Below, in pieces: positions 41,477-50,423 of a stretch of 64,000 nt of DNA. The stretch is from VRUE01 sp963753245 (GTDB lineage Bacteria; Actinomycetota; Thermoleophilia; Solirubrobacterales; 70-9): contig CAVWBK010000006.1 in NCBI GenBank assembly GCA_963753245.1, positions 1 to 64,000 of the forward strand. The letters are read 5' to 3'. The translations under genes were made by a program, and so were the position numbers. Numbering within the stretch: position 1 is the stretch's first letter; every line of letters begins with the position of its first letter. The notes below the pieces were generated by a model that searched no databases, was not told the origin of the DNA, and was given only the letters and a program-made list of their open reading frames with translations.

Positions 41477-41845
41477 ATGGCGGACAGCGCGAAAACGATC
41501 ACGGTTGGCCCCAGCGAGCCGGCCGAGCAGGCGCTCGCGTTCCTCGAGGAGATGTCGCCGGACCTGCGTGGAGCCGCGATTCTTGACTCCGATTGCAGGG
41601 TGCTCGCCGCCAGTGCCGGGGCCGATCGTTGGAGCGATGACTCTGAGGCGCTGCTCGCGGTGGCCGATCGTGCGAGCGGTGAGCCAGTCGAGCAGGTCCA
41701 CATCGCCACCGAGCAGGGTGAGGTCTTCGCCCTTCGCCACGCTGGCTTCCTCGCGGTTGCGGTGACCGAGCGCTTCGCCCTCGCCTCGCTGCTCTTCTTT
41801 GACATGCGATCGGTGTTGCGAGACCTCGCTGGCGGCTCGCGATGA
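41477..41845 (+). CDS. hypothetical protein, roadblock/LC7-like
   Basis: The 122-residue protein has the alternation of a roadblock/LC7 domain: a helix EQALAFLEEMSPDLRGAAILDSDCRVLAASAG, a second helix DSEALLAVADRAS, and strands GEVFALRHAGFLAVAVTERF followed by LLFFDMRSVL. The assignment is tentative. Such domains regulate small GTPases or scaffold complexes. I start it at 41477 rather than the in-frame ATG at 41414, which overlaps the divergent small gene. It is the first of four genes joined by 4-bp overlaps ending in tldE. Confidence 0.6.
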   Translation: MADSAKTITVGPSEPAEQALAFLEEMSPDLRGAAILDSDCRVLAASAGADRWSDDSEALLAVADRASGEPVEQVHIATEQGEVFALRHAGFLAVAVTERFALASLLFFDMRSVLRDLAGGSR

Positions 41846-42069
41846 CGCCGCCCAAGCCCCACCGCGTCCTGCTCGATCGGGTCTCTGGATATGCCGATGA
41901 GGCCGCCGCATACATGCGCCGGCGGCGGATTTCCCGTCGCCCCTTTGCCCGCCTCTATTACGCGGGCGGTCGCGCCGCAGACCACGCCGCCGACTCCGAT
42001 CTGGGCGCCGAGCTCTTCGTCGCCGCCGGGCGTCTGATCGAGGTCGCTGGCAAGAGGAAAAAGCAGTGA
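41842..42069 (+). CDS. small basic hypothetical protein in the tldD/tldE unit
   Basis: The 75-residue protein is rich in Arg and Ala (MRRRRISRRPFARLYYAGGRAADHAA) with helical ends. Both its start and its stop overlap its neighbours by 4 bp, strong support for translation. No domain is recognised. Its position directly before tldD makes it a candidate partner or substrate of the protease; this is a guess. Confidence 0.6.
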   Translation: MTPPKPHRVLLDRVSGYADEAAAYMRRRRISRRPFARLYYAGGRAADHAADSDLGAELFVAAGRLIEVAGKRKKQ

Positions 42070-43451
42070 GCGAGCTGATCGAAGCTGCCCTCGCCGAGCG
42101 CGTCCTGGCCCGGGCTCTGCGCTCGGGCGGGGATTTCGCCGAGCTCTTTGCCGAAAGGCGCGCCGGACTCGGGATGGCGATCGATGAGTCGCGGATCGAA
42201 TCGGTGCAGTCCGGCACCGAGCAGGGGGCCGGAGTGCGAGTGATCGTGGGCGCCACCACCTACTTTGCCCACGTCGACGGCCTCGATCCAGTCGACCTTG
42301 AACGCGCCGCCGATGAGGCTGCCTCGGCGCTGCGCGGCGAGCGTAGCGAGGCGCGGGCACTGCGCGCGGTGAAGAGCACCCCGCAGCCGATCGAGCTGCC
42401 ACCCGGGAACGTCCCACTGGCGCGCAAGGCGGCACTTCTGCGTGAGCTCGACGAGCGGGGCCGAGCAGCCGGGCCCGAGGTCGCGCAGCTGCTCGCCTCC
42501 TACGCCGAGGCGCGGCGCGAGGTCGCCGTCGCCAACTCCGAGGGACTGTTCACCGGCGATGATCGGACCCGCACAAGGATCGGAGTCCAGGCCGTGGCCC
42601 GCCGCTCTGATGTCGTCGAGACCGGCGCTGAGACACTCGGCGGTCATCGTGGCTTTGAGCTGCTTGAAGACGATCCCGGCGCGATCGCTGCCCAGGCGGC
42701 CGGCAAGGCGCTGACCCTGCTCGAGGCCGGTCCGGCACCGGCGGGATCGATGCCGGTCGTCGTTGGCGGAGGTTTCGGCGGGGTGCTCTTCCATGAGATG
42801 ACCGGGCACGGCCTGGAGGCCGATCACATACAGAAGGGGGCGAGCGTCTACGCGGGCAAGCTCGGCGAGCAGGTTGCCGAGTCGCTGCTGAGCGCCTATG
42901 ACGATGGCCGTCTGCCGGGCGAGTGGGGAAGCGATGCGATCGATGATGAGGGCACCCCGACCCAGAAGACGCTTGTGGTCGAGGAGGGACGGATCGCCTC
43001 CTTTCTCTATGACCGGGTGCGGGCCCAGCGCGACGGAGTGGCCTCGACCGGCAACGGCCGTCGTGAGAGCTTCCGGCATCTGCCGATCCCACGGATGACC
43101 AACACCTACATCGACCGAGGGCAGGCAAAGCCCGAGGAGATGATCGCCGAGGTGAAAAGCGGCTTCTATGCCGCCTCCTTCGGTGGTGGCCAGGTCGACC
43201 CGGCCACCGGTGACTTTGTCTTCGGCGTCTCGGAGGGCTACCTGATCGAGGCGGGCAAGGTAACCAGGCCCTGCCGCGGGGCGACCCTGATCGGCAACTG
43301 CCTGCAGGCGCTCGCCGCGATCGACGCGGTTGGCGATGATTTCGAGATGAAGACCGGCATCTGCGGAAAGGGCGGACAAAAAGCACCGGTGGGAACCGGC
43401 CAGGGCCACGTTCGGATCGCGGCGATGACCGTCGGGGGGACCGAGGTTTGA
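42066..43451 (+). CDS. tldD: metalloprotease subunit TldD
   Basis: TldD is the catalytic half of the TldD/TldE protease that degrades unfolded peptides and matures modified peptides such as microcin B17 and the antitoxin CcdA in E. coli. The 461-residue protein carries the zinc motif HEMTGHGLEAD (His at about residue 243), the following GKLGEQVAESLLSAYDDG and the conserved end block (FGVSEGYLIEAGKVTRPCRGATLIGN). It overlaps tldE by 4 bp. Confidence 0.93.
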   Translation: MSELIEAALAERVLARALRSGGDFAELFAERRAGLGMAIDESRIESVQSGTEQGAGVRVIVGATTYFAHVDGLDPVDLERAADEAASALRGERSEARALRAVKSTPQPIELPPGNVPLARKAALLRELDERGRAAGPEVAQLLASYAEARREVAVANSEGLFTGDDRTRTRIGVQAVARRSDVVETGAETLGGHRGFELLEDDPGAIAAQAAGKALTLLEAGPAPAGSMPVVVGGGFGGVLFHEMTGHGLEADHIQKGASVYAGKLGEQVAESLLSAYDDGRLPGEWGSDAIDDEGTPTQKTLVVEEGRIASFLYDRVRAQRDGVASTGNGRRESFRHLPIPRMTNTYIDRGQAKPEEMIAEVKSGFYAASFGGGQVDPATGDFVFGVSEGYLIEAGKVTRPCRGATLIGNCLQALAAIDAVGDDFEMKTGICGKGGQKAPVGTGQGHVRIAAMTVGGTEV

Positions 43452-44794
43452 TCGATCTGAGCCGGCGAGCTCTCGATGCGGCGCTGGCCGCGGGCGCCTC
43501 TGATGCGGAGGCCTACGCAAGCGAGGCGAGCGAGCGCGAGGTTCGCGTCCATGCTGGTGAGGTCGAGAGTCTGACCGCCGCGACCCAGCGTGGGCTCGGG
43601 ATCCGCGCCTGGATCGGCGAGCGGGTCGGCTACGCATTTGGCACCGATCTCGGCCCGGCAGGGATCACGGCGCTCGCCGCCCGCGCCGCCGGGGCCGCTG
43701 GCGCCGCAGATGAGGACCGCTTCGCCCGCCCGCCCGCCCCCGGCCAGCCCGCGGGCGGGGAGCTCGAGCTCAGCGACACCTCGATCGGTGAGTGGTCGAT
43801 GGCTCAGCTCGCCGATCTGGCACTCGCCGTCGAGCGCGCCGCCCTGGACGCCGACCAGCGGGTCACCGGGGTCGAGCAGGCCGTCTACGGTGATTCCGCT
43901 GAGCGCACGGCGATCGCCTCCTCGACCGGCATCCTCGGCGAATACGAATCCTCGACCTGCTTCGCCTACACCCAGGCCCTGGTCGCCGCCGAGGACGGTG
44001 CCGAGACCGGGCTCGGTTTCGATCTTGCCCGTGGGCCGGCCGGCCTCGATCCCGCCGCGGTCGGTCGCGAGGCCGCCGCGCGAGCGACGGCAATGATCGG
44101 CGCCGGCAAGCCCGAGTCGCGCACCTGCCCGGTCATCCTTGACCCGACCGTTGCCGCCAGCTTTGTCGGGCTGATCGGCGGTGTGCTGGGGGCCGATGCG
44201 GTGCAGCGCGGCCGCTCGCCGTTTGCCGAGCGACTCGACACCGAGATCGCCGGCGTCGCCCTGGCTCTGCGCGACGACGGCCTTGACCCCGATGGGCCCG
44301 CCTCCTCGCCCTTTGACGCCGAGGGCGTCGCGCGCGCCCGCACGGACCTGATCGAGGGTGGCCGGCTGCGCAGCTACCTCTTCGACACCTACACCGCCAA
44401 CCGCGGCGGGGTCGTCTCAACCGGCAACGCCGGCCGCGCCGGCTATCGCGGCCTGCCGCGAGTCTCGGCTTCCAATCTGATCGTCGAGGTTGGCGAGCTC
44501 GACCTCGCCGGGTTACTCGGCGCCGCCGGGGAGGGGGTGCTGGTCACCGACATCGCTGGTTTGCACTCAGGCGTGAACCCGGTAAGCGGGGTCTTCTCCG
44601 TCGGCGCCTCGGGGCAGGAGATCCGTGCGGGGGAGCTGGCCGGGCCCCTGCGCGAGTTCACGATCGCCAGCGATTTGGTCTCGATGCTCGGTGCGGTGCG
44701 GGCCGCAGGTGCGCAGGCGCGCTGGGTTCCCTTTGGCGGCTCGGTCAGCACGCCGCCGCTGCTGATCGACGAGATGACGATCGCCGGCGCCTGA
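43448..44794 (+). CDS. tldE: metalloprotease partner TldE/PmbA
   Basis: The 448-residue protein is the non-catalytic partner of TldD, with the family blocks VRVHAGEVESLTAATQRGLGIRAWIG, CPVILDPTVAASFVGLIGGVLGADAV, GGRLRSYLFDTYTANRGG, and DIAGLHSGVNPVSGVFSVGASGQEIRAGELAGP. The zinc-binding HExxxH is absent, as expected for TldE. It closes the four-gene overlapping unit; the HU gene follows after 94 bp with its own ribosome-binding site. Confidence 0.93.
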   Translation: MIDLSRRALDAALAAGASDAEAYASEASEREVRVHAGEVESLTAATQRGLGIRAWIGERVGYAFGTDLGPAGITALAARAAGAAGAADEDRFARPPAPGQPAGGELELSDTSIGEWSMAQLADLALAVERAALDADQRVTGVEQAVYGDSAERTAIASSTGILGEYESSTCFAYTQALVAAEDGAETGLGFDLARGPAGLDPAAVGREAAARATAMIGAGKPESRTCPVILDPTVAASFVGLIGGVLGADAVQRGRSPFAERLDTEIAGVALALRDDGLDPDGPASSPFDAEGVARARTDLIEGGRLRSYLFDTYTANRGGVVSTGNAGRAGYRGLPRVSASNLIVEVGELDLAGLLGAAGEGVLVTDIAGLHSGVNPVSGVFSVGASGQEIRAGELAGPLREFTIASDLVSMLGAVRAAGAQARWVPFGGSVSTPPLLIDEMTIAGA

Positions 44795-44888
44795 GCCGTG
44801 CCCCGCTGTCACCTCAGCACCCTTACGGCCGTGGCCGCTGTTAGATTGCGGCCGACTTTCAACCCACTGGAGACGGAGGAGCTTCGAC

Positions 44889-45167
44889 GTGACAAAGGCT
44901 GAGTTTCTGGATCAACTGGCAGGCGACGAGCGCATCGGCAGCAAGAAGGCAGCCGGTGACGCGGTCGACGCTGTGCTCGAAGCGATCACCGACACGCTGA
45001 GCGGCGGCGGCGAGGTCAGCTTCACCGGCTTCGGCAAGTTCCACGTTGCCGAGCGTGGCCCGCGCCAGGGCGTCAACCCGCGGACCGGTGAGCGGATCAC
45101 GATTCCGGGCGGCAAGGTGCCCCGTTTCTCGGCCGGCTCGGCGCTCAAGGCCAAGGTCAAGGGTTGA
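44889..45167 (+). CDS. HU-family DNA-binding protein
   Basis: The 92-residue protein is a standard HU: TKAEFLDQLAGDERIGSKKAAGDAVDAVLEAI, GEVSFTGFGKFHVAERGPRQGVNPRTGERITIPGGKVPRFSAGSALK. It compacts DNA and assists recombination and replication. The GTG start at 44889 has GGAGACGGAGGAG upstream. There is no lysine-rich tail of the mycobacterial type. Its stop lies 1 bp before the presumed CTG start of pyrF. Confidence 0.95.
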   Translation: MTKAEFLDQLAGDERIGSKKAAGDAVDAVLEAITDTLSGGGEVSFTGFGKFHVAERGPRQGVNPRTGERITIPGGKVPRFSAGSALKAKVKG

Positions 45168-45168
45168 G

Positions 45169-46065
45169 CTGACCCCGGTTCCCTTTGCGGACCGGCTCGC
45201 GGCGCTCGTTGAAGAGCGCCGCAGTCAGGTCTGCCTCGGCCTCGACCCCGATCCAGCTCAGTTGACAGGGGCCGACCTGGGGCCGACCGTCGAGGGCACG
45301 CCGGCCGAGGTCGCCGCGCGCGCCGTCCTTGCCAACTGCCGCTCATTGATCGAGCGTGCAGGTCCAGCCTGTGTAGCGGTCAAGCCGCAGCTCGCCTGCT
45401 TTGAGCGCCTCGGCGCGCCCGGATGGACGGCGCTGGTCGAGGTCGGCGAGACGGCAGCCGAAGCCGGCTTGCTTACCGTCGCCGACGGTAAGCGCGGCGA
45501 CGTGCCGCTCAGTGCCCATGCCTACGGGCAGGCGCTGGTCGGCGAGACACCGACCCCCTGGGGCCTGGTTCCCGGCCTGGGAGCCGACGCCTTCACCGCC
45601 AACCCGCTGCTCGGTGCCGATGCGCTTGAGCCCTTGGTGCAGGCCGCCGCGGAGGCCGGGGCGGGCGTCTTCGCCCTGGTCCGCACGAGTAATCCTGGCG
45701 CCGCCGAACTGCAGGACCTCGAGACTGAGGGCGCCCCGCTGCACGAGCATCTCGCGGCCCTCGTGGAGCGCTTCGCCGAGCAGCTTGCGGGCGCCGATCC
45801 GGGCGGCCTCAGCGGGATGGGTGCTGTCGTTGGCGCCACCGAGCCCGCTCACCTGGCTCGCTTGCGCGAGCTGATGCCGCGTGCGGTTTTCCTGATCCCC
45901 GGCGTCGGCGCCCAGGGTGGGCGGCCCGAGCAGCTCGGGGACGCATTCTCCGCCAATCCCGCATCGGCCCTGGTCGCCGCGTCGCGCAGCATCGCCAATG
46001 TTCCCGATCCTGCCGCCGCTGCGGAGCGCCTGCGCGCCGTGGTTTGGGACGTTTCGACCGCCTAG
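45169..46065 (+). CDS. pyrF: orotidine 5'-phosphate decarboxylase (PyrF type 2), start codon non-canonical
   Basis: PyrF makes UMP. The protein shows PFADRLAALVEERRSQVCLGLDPDP, VAVKPQLACFERLG, LTVADGKRGDVPLSAHAYG (catalytic Lys-Asp), FALVRTSNPGAAELQD, and the late FLIPGVGAQGGRPEQLGDAF, all typical of the type 2 actinobacterial enzyme. The homologous start (TPVPFADR) has no ATG, GTG or TTG in frame; CTG at 45169 is the best candidate and follows the HU stop directly. The next canonical start is at 45046, inside HU, and would add 41 Arg-rich residues. About 298 residues from the CTG. Confidence 0.9.
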   Translation: MTPVPFADRLAALVEERRSQVCLGLDPDPAQLTGADLGPTVEGTPAEVAARAVLANCRSLIERAGPACVAVKPQLACFERLGAPGWTALVEVGETAAEAGLLTVADGKRGDVPLSAHAYGQALVGETPTPWGLVPGLGADAFTANPLLGADALEPLVQAAAEAGAGVFALVRTSNPGAAELQDLETEGAPLHEHLAALVERFAEQLAGADPGGLSGMGAVVGATEPAHLARLRELMPRAVFLIPGVGAQGGRPEQLGDAFSANPASALVAASRSIANVPDPAAAAERLRAVVWDVSTA

Positions 46066-46122
46066 AGGGACCCAGAGCGGCTATACGATCATCGGCGCTT
46101 ATCGGACTCCCGTCCCCGGCCA

Positions 46123-46440
46123 ATGAAAAAGAGCTCCTCAGCGACAGCCCGGATCCTCGCCGTGATCGCCCTGATCGGCAGTGTCGTGGTCATCCTCGTC
46201 CTCGTCGCAAGCGCCCTCTCGGGCGGCGAATCCGGCGGCTCGCGCGCTTCGCACGCCCAAGCGGTCAAACATCACGAAGAAGTCACCAGGAAGACGCCCG
46301 CGACCTACGTGATCAAGAGCGGCGACACGCTGACCGCGATCGCCCACTCGACCGGGGTCGGGGTGGCGAAGATCGAACGCCTCAACCCCGAAGTCGATCC
46401 GCAGATCCTGATCGCCGGCGAAAAGCTGAAACTGCGCTAG
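46123..46440 (+). CDS. membrane-anchored LysM protein
   Basis: The 105-residue protein has an N-terminal membrane helix (ILAVIALIGSVVVILVLVASAL), a short polar linker, and one LysM repeat at the end (TYVIKSGDTLTAIAHSTGVGVAKIERLNPEVDPQILIAGEKLKL). LysM binds peptidoglycan, so the protein probably sits outside the membrane at the wall. It may serve as an anchor for a partner; no catalytic domain is present. Confidence 0.88.
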   Translation: MKKSSSATARILAVIALIGSVVVILVLVASALSGGESGGSRASHAQAVKHHEEVTRKTPATYVIKSGDTLTAIAHSTGVGVAKIERLNPEVDPQILIAGEKLKLR

Positions 46441-46460
46441 GCGCGAGCAGCATTGCCCGG

Positions 46461-46583
46461 GTGCGCGGCTTCGCTCGCGAACATGCGATTCTCTGCGCCG
46501 CGCTGCTCTGCGTGATACTGATTGGCACAGGCGTTCTCTGGCGCGCCCTTTGGCGCCGGAGCGCATCGGGGAGAAGGAGTTGA
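46461..46583 (+). CDS. possible small membrane protein
   Basis: A 40-residue frame from a GTG at 46461 encodes one membrane helix (ILCAALLCVILIGTGVLW) with basic ends (RALWRRSASGRRS). It fits the gap between the LysM gene and the sugar kinase, on the same strand. No ribosome-binding site is evident; support is the hydrophobic pattern alone. Confidence 0.35.
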   Translation: MRGFAREHAILCAALLCVILIGTGVLWRALWRRSASGRRS

Positions 46584-46607
46584 CGAGATGGTCGGAGGTT
46601 TCGCCGA

Positions 46608-47564
46608 GTGATCCTCACAGTCACCCTCAACGCAGCGATCGACCGCACTGTCGCGGTCCCGAACTTCCGGCTCGGCCGTCGCCATCGTGCAGTCGAGAGC
46701 CGCACCGTCGCCGGCGGTAAGGGGGTCAATGTCGCCCGCGCTCTGAGCCTGCTCGGCCAGCCGGTGATCGCTACTGGCTTTGTCGGTGGGCCGACCGGGA
46801 TTCGCGTTCTCGAACAGCTCCGCGAAGAGTCGGTGCTGACCGACTTCACGCGGATCGCGGGAGAGACCCGAATCAACCTCGCGGTGATCGATCCGACCTC
46901 CGGCGAGCAGTCGGAGATCGCCGAGCGCGGTCCCGCAGTGAGCCCCGAGGAGGTGCTCGCCTTCGTCGAGCGACTCGATTACCTGGCCAGCGGCGCAAAG
47001 CTCTGCGTGCTGGCGGGCTCGCTGCCCCCCGGCGCCGGGGATGATCTATACGCGCGCCTGGTCAAGGATTTGCGCGAGCGCGGCCTGATCGTCGTCCTCG
47101 ACGCCGAGGGCGAGGCGATGGTCGAGGGCCTGCGCGCCGGAGCCTCCGTCGTCACCCCCAACGAGCGGGAGGCCGAGGAGCTGGTCGGGCAGGAGTTCAC
47201 CGACCCCGGTGATCTCGCCCAGGGTCTCTCCGAGCTGGTCCGCCTCGGCGCCGGGGAGGCAGCGATCACCCGACCCGATGGCTGCGTGGCGGTGGTCGGT
47301 GAGGGGTCTCAGCGCCGCCTCTTGGAGATCCGCACTGAGCCACTTGAGCCGGTCTCAACCGTTGGCTCGGGGGATGCCTTCGTCGCCGGCTATGCCGCCG
47401 CCCGCTATGAGGGACGCAGCTCGGAGGAGTGTCTCGCCTACGGTGTCGCCTGCGGTGCGGAGTCGACCCAGCACTTCGGCGCCGGTACCGTGGACCGGGG
47501 CCAGGTCGAGCGCCTGCTCGGCGCGGTCCAGGTGCACGATCTGGAGGTCCCCGCCGAAGTGTAG
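46608..47564 (+). CDS. 1-phosphofructokinase-like PfkB sugar kinase
   Basis: The 318-residue protein belongs to the FruK/LacC branch of PfkB kinases: ILTVTLNAAIDRTVAVPNFRLG at the start, VAGGKGVNVARALSLLG, GSLPPGAGDDLYARLVKDL, VVTPNEREAEELVG, and the catalytic loop VGSGDAFVAGYAAA. It probably phosphorylates fructose-1-phosphate or tagatose-6-phosphate, but no PTS genes are near. A GTG start follows the small membrane frame by 24 bp. Confidence 0.9.
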   Translation: MILTVTLNAAIDRTVAVPNFRLGRRHRAVESRTVAGGKGVNVARALSLLGQPVIATGFVGGPTGIRVLEQLREESVLTDFTRIAGETRINLAVIDPTSGEQSEIAERGPAVSPEEVLAFVERLDYLASGAKLCVLAGSLPPGAGDDLYARLVKDLRERGLIVVLDAEGEAMVEGLRAGASVVTPNEREAEELVGQEFTDPGDLAQGLSELVRLGAGEAAITRPDGCVAVVGEGSQRRLLEIRTEPLEPVSTVGSGDAFVAGYAAARYEGRSSEECLAYGVACGAESTQHFGAGTVDRGQVERLLGAVQVHDLEVPAEV

Positions 47565-47596
47565 GCTGACTGTTCAACGCCACCCTGGAGGACCAA

Positions 47597-48802
47597 TTGG
47601 AGATCGACATCGGTCGAGGCAAGAAGGGGCGGCGCGCCTACGGATTCGACGACATCGCGATCGTTCCGTCGCGCCGCACCCGCGATCCCGACGACATTGA
47701 CATCAGCTGGACGCTCGGCCCCTACCACTTCGACTTGCCCCTGGTCGCCTCGGCGATGGATGGCGTGGTCAGCCCCGATACCGCCGTTCTCGTCAACCAG
47801 CTGGGCGGACTCGGCGTCCTCAACCTCGAGGGCATCTGGACCCGTTTTGAGAATGCCGAGGAGAAACTCGAGATGGTCGCTGCGGCGCCCAAGCACGAGG
47901 CGACTCGGATCATGCAGGAGATCTACGCCGAGCCTGTCAAGCCCGAGCTGATCGGGCAGCGGATCGCCGAGATCAAGGAGCGCGGCGCCGTCGCCTGCGG
48001 CTCGCTCACCCCCCAGAAGGTGCGCGAGTACTATGAGATCGCGGTCGAGGCGGGAATCGACATTCTCGTCATCCAGGGCACGGTGATCTCCGCCGAACAC
48101 GTCTCGACCACGGTCGAGCCGCTCAATCTGAAGGAGTTCATCTCTGATGTTCCGGTGCCGACGGTGGTTGGTGGTTGCGCCTCCTACTCGACCGGCCTGC
48201 ACCTGATGCGCACCGGCGCCGTCGGTGTTCTGGTCGGGGTCGGCCCAGGCGCGGCCTGCACGACGAGAGGCGTGCTCGGGATCGGTGTTCCCCAGGCCAC
48301 CGCGATCGCCGATGTCGCGGCCGCCCGCTCCCAGCACATGCTGGAGACAGGTGAGTATGTGAATGTGATCGCCGATGGCGGCATGCGAACCGGTGGGGAC
48401 GTCTCCAAGGCGATCGCATGCGGTGCCGATGCGGTGATGGTTGGTTCACCTCTGGCCCGCGCCAAGGAGGCGCCCGGACGGGGCTTTCACTGGGGGATGG
48501 CGACCTTCCACCCCTCACTGCCGCGAGGCACGCGCGTCTCGACCAAGCAGGACGGGACCATGGAGGAGATCCTGCTCGGTCCAGCTCAGGAGAACGACGG
48601 AACCTTCAACCTGATGGGGGCGCTCAAAACATCGATGGCCACCACAGGCTATGAGGACATCCGTTCCTTTCAGCGGGCCGAGGTGATGGTCGCCCCCGCC
48701 CTGATGAGCGAGGGCAAGAAGCTCCAAAACGAGCAGTCGGTGGGCATGGGCTCCAATGGGCGCGCGGCGGTGTCGGCGGGCGTTGGAGTCGCCGACGATT
48801 GA
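47597..48802 (+). CDS. guaB3: IMP dehydrogenase-family protein GuaB3
   Basis: The 401-residue protein is the GuaB3 type of IMPDH/GMP reductase: no CBS domains, a start DIGRGKKGRRAYGFDDIAIVPSRR, the flap-region cysteine loop GVGPGAACTTRGVLGIGVPQ, and IADGGMRTGGDVSKAIACGADAVMVGSPLA. In actinobacteria GuaB3 accompanies the true IMPDH GuaB2; work on related proteins supports GMP reductase activity, but for this one it is inference. The TTG at 47597 has GGAGGA six bases upstream. The stop overlaps guaA by 4 bp. Confidence 0.92.
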   Translation: MEIDIGRGKKGRRAYGFDDIAIVPSRRTRDPDDIDISWTLGPYHFDLPLVASAMDGVVSPDTAVLVNQLGGLGVLNLEGIWTRFENAEEKLEMVAAAPKHEATRIMQEIYAEPVKPELIGQRIAEIKERGAVACGSLTPQKVREYYEIAVEAGIDILVIQGTVISAEHVSTTVEPLNLKEFISDVPVPTVVGGCASYSTGLHLMRTGAVGVLVGVGPGAACTTRGVLGIGVPQATAIADVAAARSQHMLETGEYVNVIADGGMRTGGDVSKAIACGADAVMVGSPLARAKEAPGRGFHWGMATFHPSLPRGTRVSTKQDGTMEEILLGPAQENDGTFNLMGALKTSMATTGYEDIRSFQRAEVMVAPALMSEGKKLQNEQSVGMGSNGRAAVSAGVGVADD

Positions 48803-50397
48803 GTGAGGTAGTCGAGCAAGCGGCGCAGCCCTCCGTGCAGGCGGAGACGACTCAGCGGGGGGCGACCGAGGAGGTCCTCGTGCTCGATTTCGGCGGCCAG
48901 TACTCGCAGCTGATCGCGCGCCGGATCCGCGAATGCGGTGTCTTCTCCGAGTTGGCGCCGGTCACCGCCTCGGTGGATTCGATCCGCGCCCGCAAGCCCA
49001 AGGCGCTGGTTCTCTCCGGCGGGCCGGCATCGGTCTATGAGCCCGGAGCGCCCGCCTTCCCGACCGAGCTGCTCGAGCTCGGCATCCCGATGCTCGGCAT
49101 CTGTTACGGAATGCAGGCGATGGTTGGCGCCCTGGGCGGCAGGGTGGAGGCGGCCGAGGCGGGGGAGTTCGGCCGCACTGAGATCATCTTGCGCGATGGC
49201 GGCGGTCGCCTGCTCGGTGGCTTGCCCGCAGAGCAGAGCTGTTGGATGAGCCACCGTGACGCGGTCTTTGAGCCGCCGCCTGGGTTCAGCGCCCTGGCCT
49301 CAAGCCCGGGCTCGCCGGTCGCCGCCTGCGAGGCGCCTGAGCGCGGGCTCTACGGCATCCAGTTTCACCCCGAGGTCGTCCACACACCCTACGGGACCGA
49401 GATCCTCACCCGTTTCCTACGCGAGATCGCGGGTTGTGAGCAGGAGTGGTCGCCGCGCTCGGTAATCGCCGAGCAGGTGGCTGGGATCCAGGCGCAGGTC
49501 GGCGAGGGCCGGGTGATCTGCGGGCTCTCCGGGGGGGTTGACTCCTCGGTCGCCGCGCTGCTGGTCCACAAGGCACTCGGTGAGCAGCTGACCTGTGTTT
49601 TCGTCGACCACGGACTGATGCGGCTAAACGAGGCCGAGCAAGTGGTCGAGGCCTTCGAGCAATTCGGGATCCCGTTGGTCCACGTCGGGGCCGAGGCGCG
49701 CTTCCTTGCGCGGCTCGCCGGAGTCGATGATCCCGAGACCAAGCGCAAGATCATCGGCGAGGAGTTCATCCGGGTCTTCGAGGAGGAGGCCGAGAAGCTC
49801 CAGGATGTGCGCTACTTGGTCCAGGGGACCCTCTACTCCGACGTGATCGAGTCGGGGGGAAGTGAGGGCGCCGAGACGATCAAGTCCCATCACAACGTCG
49901 GCGGTTTGCCCGAGGACCTCGAATTCGATTTGGTCGAGCCACTGCGGATGCTGTTCAAGGACGAGGTGCGGGCGGTCGGCGCCGAGCTCGGTCTGCCCGA
50001 GCGGCTCGTCTGGCGCCAGCCCTTCCCCGGTCCGGGGCTGGCGATTCGCATCGTCGGCGGCGAGGTCAACCGGGAGCGGCTCGACATCCTGCGCGCCGCC
50101 GACTCGATCCTGCAGGAAGAGATCCGCGCCGCCGAGCTCTACCGCCAGCTCTGGCAATCCTTCTGCGTATTGCCCGTCGTTCGCTCGGTCGGCGTCCAAG
50201 GCGACGGGCGCACCTACGCCTATCCGATCGTGATCCGCGCGGTCACATCCGATGATGCGATGACCGCTGACTGGGCGCGGCTGCCTTATGACCTGCTCGA
50301 GCGGGCATCCAACCGGATTATCAACGAGGTTCGCGGGGTCAATCGTGTGGCCCTCGATATCTCCTCCAAGCCGCCGGCCACGATCGAGTGGGAGTAG
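48799..50397 (+). CDS. guaA: GMP synthase (glutamine-hydrolysing)
   Basis: GuaA aminates XMP to GMP. The 532-residue protein has an N-terminal class I amidotransferase with Cys at about residue 102 (MLGICYGMQAM) and GIQFHPEVVHT, an ATP pyrophosphatase with SGGVDSSVAALL, and the dimerisation domain ending in DISSKPPATIEWE. The TTG start overlaps the guaB3 stop by 4 bp, so two guanine-nucleotide enzymes are translationally coupled. About 28 extra N-terminal residues precede the conserved VLVLDFGGQYSQ. Confidence 0.95.
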   Translation: MSEVVEQAAQPSVQAETTQRGATEEVLVLDFGGQYSQLIARRIRECGVFSELAPVTASVDSIRARKPKALVLSGGPASVYEPGAPAFPTELLELGIPMLGICYGMQAMVGALGGRVEAAEAGEFGRTEIILRDGGGRLLGGLPAEQSCWMSHRDAVFEPPPGFSALASSPGSPVAACEAPERGLYGIQFHPEVVHTPYGTEILTRFLREIAGCEQEWSPRSVIAEQVAGIQAQVGEGRVICGLSGGVDSSVAALLVHKALGEQLTCVFVDHGLMRLNEAEQVVEAFEQFGIPLVHVGAEARFLARLAGVDDPETKRKIIGEEFIRVFEEEAEKLQDVRYLVQGTLYSDVIESGGSEGAETIKSHHNVGGLPEDLEFDLVEPLRMLFKDEVRAVGAELGLPERLVWRQPFPGPGLAIRIVGGEVNRERLDILRAADSILQEEIRAAELYRQLWQSFCVLPVVRSVGVQGDGRTYAYPIVIRAVTSDDAMTADWARLPYDLLERASNRIINEVRGVNRVALDISSKPPATIEWE

Positions 50398-50423
50398 CCG
50401 CGGGGTCGTAGGCTCGGGCGGCG

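Noticed and set aside
41958..43637. Minus-strand frame of 559 codons across tldD and tldE
   Set aside because: No domain, antisense to well-supported genes; a shadow of high third-position G+C.
45046..45168. Longer start for PyrF inside the HU gene
   Set aside because: Would add 41 residues of out-of-frame HU sequence with no relation to PyrF.
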